From an uncultured Roseovarius sp. (lineage in GTDB: Bacteria > Pseudomonadota > Alphaproteobacteria > Rhodobacterales > Rhodobacteraceae), in the NCBI RefSeq assembly GCF_913057115.1, contig NZ_CAJXNN010000007.1:36204-100203 (forward strand): 64,000 nucleotides of DNA, written 5' to 3'. Below are positions 60,683 through 64,000 of this stretch, piece by piece (position 1 is the first letter of the stretch; the number at the start of each line of letters is the position of its first letter). Under the pieces are notes generated by a model that saw only the letters and a program-made list of their open reading frames with translations, was not told where the DNA came from and did not search any database. The position numbers and the translations under genes were made by a program.

Positions 60683-61591
60683 TCAGGTCAGTTTGCTGCC
60701 TGCGGGCAGGGCCATGCCGCGCAGGAATGTTTCTGCATCCTGTGCGCCCTTGCCCGCCCGTTGCAAGCGCAAAAGGCGAATAGCCCCGTCACCGCAGGCT
60801 ACGGTCAGAGTATCGTCAAGGATGTCGCCGGGGCTGCCTTGGCCCTCCGCAAGGGTGGAGGCGAGCAGTCTGATCCGCTGGCCGTCGGCCTCGGTCCAGG
60901 CGCCGGGGAAGGGGGAGAGGCCGCGGATATGGGCATCGACCTCGGCCGCAGGGTGGGTCCAGTCCACGCGGGCCTCGGATTTGTCGATTTTCTCGGCGTA
61001 GGTGACGCCGTCCTTGGGTTGGGGGTCGGGCGTGAGGCTGTCGAGGTCGGCAAGCGCATCGGTGATTGCCTCGGCCCCCATGGTGGACAGGCGGTCATGC
61101 AATTCGCCGGTGGTTTCCGTGGCTCCGATGGGAGTGGCGCGGCGAAGAAGCACGGGGCCGGTATCAAGGCCTGCTTCCATTTGCATGATGCAGATGCCGG
61201 TTTCCGCATCGCGCGCCATGATCGCGCGGTGAATGGGCGCGGCCCCGCGCCAACGGGGCAGAAGCGAGGCGTGGATGTTGAGGCAGCCGTGGGTGGGCGC
61301 ATCCAGTACCGCTTGCGGCAGGATCAGGCCATAGGCCACGACGACGGCGACATCGGCATTGAGGGCAGCGAAGGCGGCTTGTTCCTCGGTGCCTTTGAGG
61401 CTGACCGGGTGGCGGACCTCAAGGCCCAGGTCAAGGGCGCGGGCGTGCACCGGGGTGGGGCGGTCTTTCTTACCGCGTCCGGCGGGGCGGGGCGGCTGGC
61501 AGTAGACGGCCAACACGTCATGGCCCGCGTCGATCAAAGCGTCGAGGACGGGAACCGAGAAATCGGGGGTGCCCATGAAGATCACGCGCAT
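60683..61591 (-). CDS. fmt: Methionyl-tRNA formyltransferase
   Basis: A 302-residue enzyme formylating initiator Met-t[21 protein letters not shown] at the start, the formyl-THF site [20 protein letters not shown] and the C-terminal OB-like region with [14 protein letters not shown] are typical. It is the last gene of the operon def, def-like, fmt, the natural pairing because deformylase removes the group Fmt adds. It begins 3 bp after the def-like stop. Confidence 0.96.
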   Translation of the reverse strand: MRVIFMGTPDFSVPVLDALIDAGHDVLAVYCQPPRPAGRGKKDRPTPVHARALDLGLEVRHPVSLKGTEEQAAFAALNADVAVVVAYGLILPQAVLDAPTHGCLNIHASLLPRWRGAAPIHRAIMARDAETGICIMQMEAGLDTGPVLLRRATPIGATETTGELHDRLSTMGAEAITDALADLDSLTPDPQPKDGVTYAEKIDKSEARVDWTHPAAEVDAHIRGLSPFPGAWTEADGQRIRLLASTLAEGQGSPGDILDDTLTVACGDGAIRLLRLQRAGKGAQDAETFLRGMALPAGSKLT

Positions 61592-61594
61592 CGG

Positions 61595-62089
61595 TCAGCC
61601 CGCCTTTTTCGCTTTGCGCAGCAGCATGTCGCGCTTCACCTTGGAGAGGTGGTGAAAGTAGAGTTTGCCGTTCAGGTGGTCGATCTGGTGCTGCACGGAG
61701 GTGGCCCAGAGGCCGACCAGATCCCGCTCTTCCATCTCGCCTTGGTCATTGAGGAAGCGCACCGTCACCGCACGCGGGCGCTTGATGGTGGCCGAGACAC
61801 CGGGAAGGTTGGGGCTGGCCTCCTCATGCGGGCGCAATTCGATGCTGGAATGCAGGATTTCGGGGTTGGCCATGCGGATGGCTTGGCCGCGCTCGGAACT
61901 GGCATCGACCACGGCGAGGCGCAAAGGCACGCCGATTTGCGGGGCGGCGAGGCCGACGCCGGGCATGGCCTCCATCGTGTCGATCATATCGGTCCAGATG
62001 GCGCGGATGTCGTCGGTGATGGCCTCAACCGGTTCCGCCACGGAACGCAGGCGTTTGTCGGGCCATGGCAGGCAGGGGCGAACGGCCAT
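61595..62089 (-). CDS. Degenerate peptide deformylase-like protein
   Basis: A 164-residue PDF-fold protein. Motif 1 GVGLAAPQIGV (44-54) is intact, but motif 2 EGCLS is replaced by EASPNLPG (Cys to Ser), and motif 3 QHEIDH reads QHQIDH (133-138), changing the catalytic Glu to Gln. Both metal His remain. Loss of the Cys ligand and the general base suggests a non-catalytic or altered enzyme. It is sandwiched between the true def (2 bp) and fmt (3 bp), so it has been kept in the operon. Confidence 0.85.
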   Translation of the reverse strand: MAVRPCLPWPDKRLRSVAEPVEAITDDIRAIWTDMIDTMEAMPGVGLAAPQIGVPLRLAVVDASSERGQAIRMANPEILHSSIELRPHEEASPNLPGVSATIKRPRAVTVRFLNDQGEMEERDLVGLWATSVQHQIDHLNGKLYFHHLSKVKRDMLLRKAKKAG

Positions 62090-62091
62090 GA

Positions 62092-62616
62092 TCAGGCCCT
62101 CGCCTTGGCCTGTTCGCGTTTCAGCTTTTGCATTTTGCGGGTGATCATCTGCCGTTTCATCGGGCCGAGGTAGTCGATGAACAGTTTGCCGTTGAGATGG
62201 TCGATCTCGTGCTGGACGCAGGTGGCCCAGAGGTCATCGAAGGTCTCGGATTGCTCGTTGCCGTCGCGGTCGATCCAGCGGACGTCGACGACCTTGGGGC
62301 GCTTCACTTCGGCGTATTGTTCGGGGATCGAGAGGCAGCCTTCTTCGTAGACGTTGGTTTCGTCCGATGAGGCCACGATTTCGGGGTTGAACATGACCAG
62401 CGGGCGGGGCGCTTCGCCCTCATCCTTGACGCAGTCGAGCACGATCACCCGGTCCATCACGCCGATCTGTGGCGCGGCAAGGCCGATGCCGGGCGCGTCA
62501 TACATGGTTTCGAGCATGTCGTCGGCCAGTTTGCGCAGCTCATCCGAGATATCGGGCACAGGCGCGCAGAGTTTTTTCAGGCGCGGATCGGGGTGAATGA
62601 GGATCGGGCGTTTCAT
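62092..62616 (-). CDS. def: Peptide deformylase
   Basis: A 174-residue metalloprotease removing the N-formyl group of new proteins. Motif 1 GIGLAAPQIGV (43-53), motif 2 EGCLS with metal ligand Cys94, and motif 3 QHEIDH (His136, Glu137, His140) are all intact, so this is the active paralogue. It heads the operon with the degenerate copy and fmt. Confidence 0.97.
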   Translation of the reverse strand: MKRPILIHPDPRLKKLCAPVPDISDELRKLADDMLETMYDAPGIGLAAPQIGVMDRVIVLDCVKDEGEAPRPLVMFNPEIVASSDETNVYEEGCLSIPEQYAEVKRPKVVDVRWIDRDGNEQSETFDDLWATCVQHEIDHLNGKLFIDYLGPMKRQMITRKMQKLKREQAKARA

Positions 62617-62709
62617 GGGGTGTCATTTAGGCGATTGATTCGTGATCCGCAACGGGCTTGCGCCTGCGATCTATTCCGATAGCTTGCCGGGAGCTTGAGG
62701 GAGGCAGAC

Positions 62710-63882
62710 ATGGATTTCGACCGCATCATCGACCGCCACAACACCCATTCGATGAAATGGGACATGATGGAAAAGATTTACGGCGTTCCCGCCAAGGACG
62801 GGATTTCGATGTGGGTGGCGGACATGGATTTTCAGCCGCCCAAATGCGTGTCGGACGCGGTGCAGGGCATGGTGGATCATGGGATCTATGGCTACTACGG
62901 CGATGACCGCAGTTATCTTGAGGCGATCGGCTGGTGGATGCAGGAGCGGCATGGCTGGGGCATTCACCCCGAGTGGGTTTTCACGACGCATGGGTTGGTC
63001 AACGGCACGGCGATGTGCGTGGACAGCTACACGCAGCCCGGTGATGGCGTGGTGTTGTTCACGCCTGTGTACCACGCCTTTGCCAAGGTCATTAACGCCT
63101 CGGGGCGACGGGTGGTGGAATGCCCCTTGGTCAATAACGCGGGCCGGTACGAGATGGATTTCGCCGCCTACGACGCGATGATGGATGGCAGCGAAAAGAT
63201 GGTCATCCTGTGTTCGCCGCATAACCCCGGCGGGCGGGTTTGGAGCCGCGAAGAACTGCAAGGCGTGGCGGATTTCGCCAAGCGGCATGATCTGGTGCTG
63301 GTCTCGGATGAGATTCACCATGATCTGGTCATGCCGGGGCAGACACATCTGCCGATGAGTTTGGTGGATGACAGTATCATGGACCGGTTGGTGATGATGA
63401 CCGCGACCACCAAGACCTTCAACATCGCAGGCAGCCATTCGGGGAATGTGATCATCCCTGACGAGGCATTGCGCGCCAAGTTCGGCGCGCGGATGGCCGC
63501 GCTTGGGTTGTCGCCCAATTCCTTTGGTTTGGTGATGGCTGAAGCCGCCTATAGCCCCGAGGGGGCGGAATGGGTTGATGCGCTTGTCACCTATCTGGAT
63601 GGCAACCGGAAGGTGTTTGATCAGGGGGTGAATGGCATCCCCGGTCTGGCCTCTATGTCGCTTGAGGCGACCTATCTGGCGTGGGTTGATTTTTCCGGAA
63701 CGGGGATGGAGATGATCGAGTTTACCCGGCGCGTGCAGGAGGGCGCACGGATTGCCGTGAACCATGGGCCGACCTTTGGGGCGGGTGGTGAAAACTTCCT
63801 GCGGTTCAATATCGCCACACCTCGCGCGCGGGTTGAGGAAGCTGTTGAACGTTTGCAGAAGGCCTTTGCAGACCTGCAATAA
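62710..63882 (+). CDS. MalY/PatB-type PLP-dependent C-S lyase or aminotransferase
   Basis: A 390-residue fold-type I PLP enzyme. ISMWVADMDFQPP, YGYYGDDRSYLEAIGWWMQERH, LCSPHNPGGRVWSREEL, LVSDEIHHDL and the PLP-lysine loop TATTKTFNIAG mark the MalY/PatB (cystathionine beta-lyase-like) branch. I use the ATG at 62710 after GGGAGGCAG; a TTG at 62695 is the alternative. It ends at a strong terminator. C-S lyase activity is the usual role of this branch in Rhodobacterales, though the substrate is unproven here. Confidence 0.9.
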   Translation: MDFDRIIDRHNTHSMKWDMMEKIYGVPAKDGISMWVADMDFQPPKCVSDAVQGMVDHGIYGYYGDDRSYLEAIGWWMQERHGWGIHPEWVFTTHGLVNGTAMCVDSYTQPGDGVVLFTPVYHAFAKVINASGRRVVECPLVNNAGRYEMDFAAYDAMMDGSEKMVILCSPHNPGGRVWSREELQGVADFAKRHDLVLVSDEIHHDLVMPGQTHLPMSLVDDSIMDRLVMMTATTKTFNIAGSHSGNVIIPDEALRAKFGARMAALGLSPNSFGLVMAEAAYSPEGAEWVDALVTYLDGNRKVFDQGVNGIPGLASMSLEATYLAWVDFSGTGMEMIEFTRRVQEGARIAVNHGPTFGAGGENFLRFNIATPRARVEEAVERLQKAFADLQ

Positions 63883-63891
63883 GGCGCAACG

Positions 63892-63920
63892 AAAAACCGG
63901 GGCGCGTGGCCCCGGTTTTT
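63892..63920. terminator. Bidirectional terminator after the MalY-type gene
   Basis: AAAAACCGGGGC-GCGTG-GCCCCGGTTTTT: a 7-bp GC stem extended by A-T pairs, T runs on both strands. Confidence 0.92.
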
Positions 63921-63923
63921 GCC

Positions 63924-64000
63924 TTAGTCTTGCCGTTCGTAGTTGCTTTCGCGGTCCGCTGGCATTTCGCGGGGCGGACGGCCGATCACATCCTTGAGGT
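63924..64000 (-). CDS. C-terminal end of a minus-strand gene
   Basis: One minus-strand frame is open from the window edge to a TAA at 63924-63926 and encodes about 24 residues ending ESNYERQD, including GRPPREMPADRE. It abuts the shared terminator, as expected for a convergent gene. Too short to identify. Confidence 0.5.
   Translation of the reverse strand, partial: LKDVIGRPPREMPADRESNYERQD

Noticed and set aside
1..64000. tRNA, rRNA or transposase genes
   Set aside because: I looked for T-loop GGTTCGAATCC-type strings and for transposase motifs on both strands and found none that could be supported.

Overview
The window is a GC-rich, gene-dense chromosome segment from an alphaproteobacterium, most likely a member of the Rhodobacterales (Roseobacter group). 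The case rests on a GcrA cell-cycle regulator, perfect and near-perfect FnrL-type boxes, DUF1467 and DUF6455 proteins, a Hint-domain protein, a mixed cob/cbi cobalamin cluster, a TTTGCAAA-type propionate control region and many small proteins typical of that order. I see no rRNA, tRNA, phage, transposase, CRISPR array or plasmid function. Nearly everything is chromosomal housekeeping or central metabolism.

Layout. 0-5 kb: end of pabB, a cyclopropane-fatty-acid synthase homologue, aspS, a GNAT acetyltransferase and a CheY-like regulator. 5-9 kb: methylmalonyl-CoA epimerase with a DUF1467 protein, a MerR regulator divergent from a CDF metal exporter, an EI24 protein and a nitroreductase. 9-15.4 kb: an M48 lipoprotein, an IMPACT-family protein, a three-gene DUF6455 four-cysteine operon behind a perfect FNR box, a DCC-family protein, a methyltransferase, cutA and rimO. 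15.4-23.7 kb: AsmA, gcrA, an ABC-2 permease, a ClpP-fold membrane protein, a run of small membrane proteins (two with FNR-like boxes) and a hydrolase. 23.7-31.3 kb: glyA, NAD kinase, a DJ-1/PfpI protein, prpE and maeB. 31.4-35 kb: the pyrimidine salvage operon cdd-deoA-deoB-upp. 35-47.7 kb: a SPOR protein, a degenerate M48-like protein, an acyl-CoA ligase, a sulfotransferase, a Hint protein, an Asp/Glu racemase, a HisD/HpsN-like dehydrogenase, a low-molecular-weight phosphatase divergent from a sirtuin, a periplasmic copper chaperone pair, rpmB, a cupin and a glutathionyl-hydroquinone reductase. 48-54.8 kb: cobalamin corrin-ring operon (cbiX, cobH, cobL, cobI, a cbiG-cobJ fusion, cobM). 55.8-60.2 kb: tightly overlapping operon ispH-lysE-DUF3429-methyltransferase-GST-rnhA-TRIC. 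60.2-64 kb: two small membrane proteins, the operon def / degenerate def / fmt, a MalY-type PLP enzyme and the tail of one more gene.

Themes. Several loci fit together around propionyl-CoA and B12: epimerase, propionyl-CoA synthetase with two TTTGCAAA sites, malic enzyme, and cobalamin synthesis (B12 is the cofactor of methylmalonyl-CoA mutase). A second theme is oxygen-responsive control (FNR boxes). A third is metal handling (MerR/CDF, CutA, PCu(A)C, a His-rich cobaltochelatase).

The most unusual material is between genes. A composite repeat of about 135 bp occurs twice (13391-13525 and 37719-37853), ungapped, with CGTACG pairs, three ACCGACG units at an exact 11-bp period and a terminal GTTAACCAA. 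A second CGTACG module with its own fixed spacing occurs twice in opposite orientation (22361-22438 and 46002-46079). Separate palindrome families (TAAAGCGTTTC elements that supply stop codons, and GCCTCCGGCGGGAGTATTT hairpins) fill convergent gaps. All identities and spacings were counted by eye.
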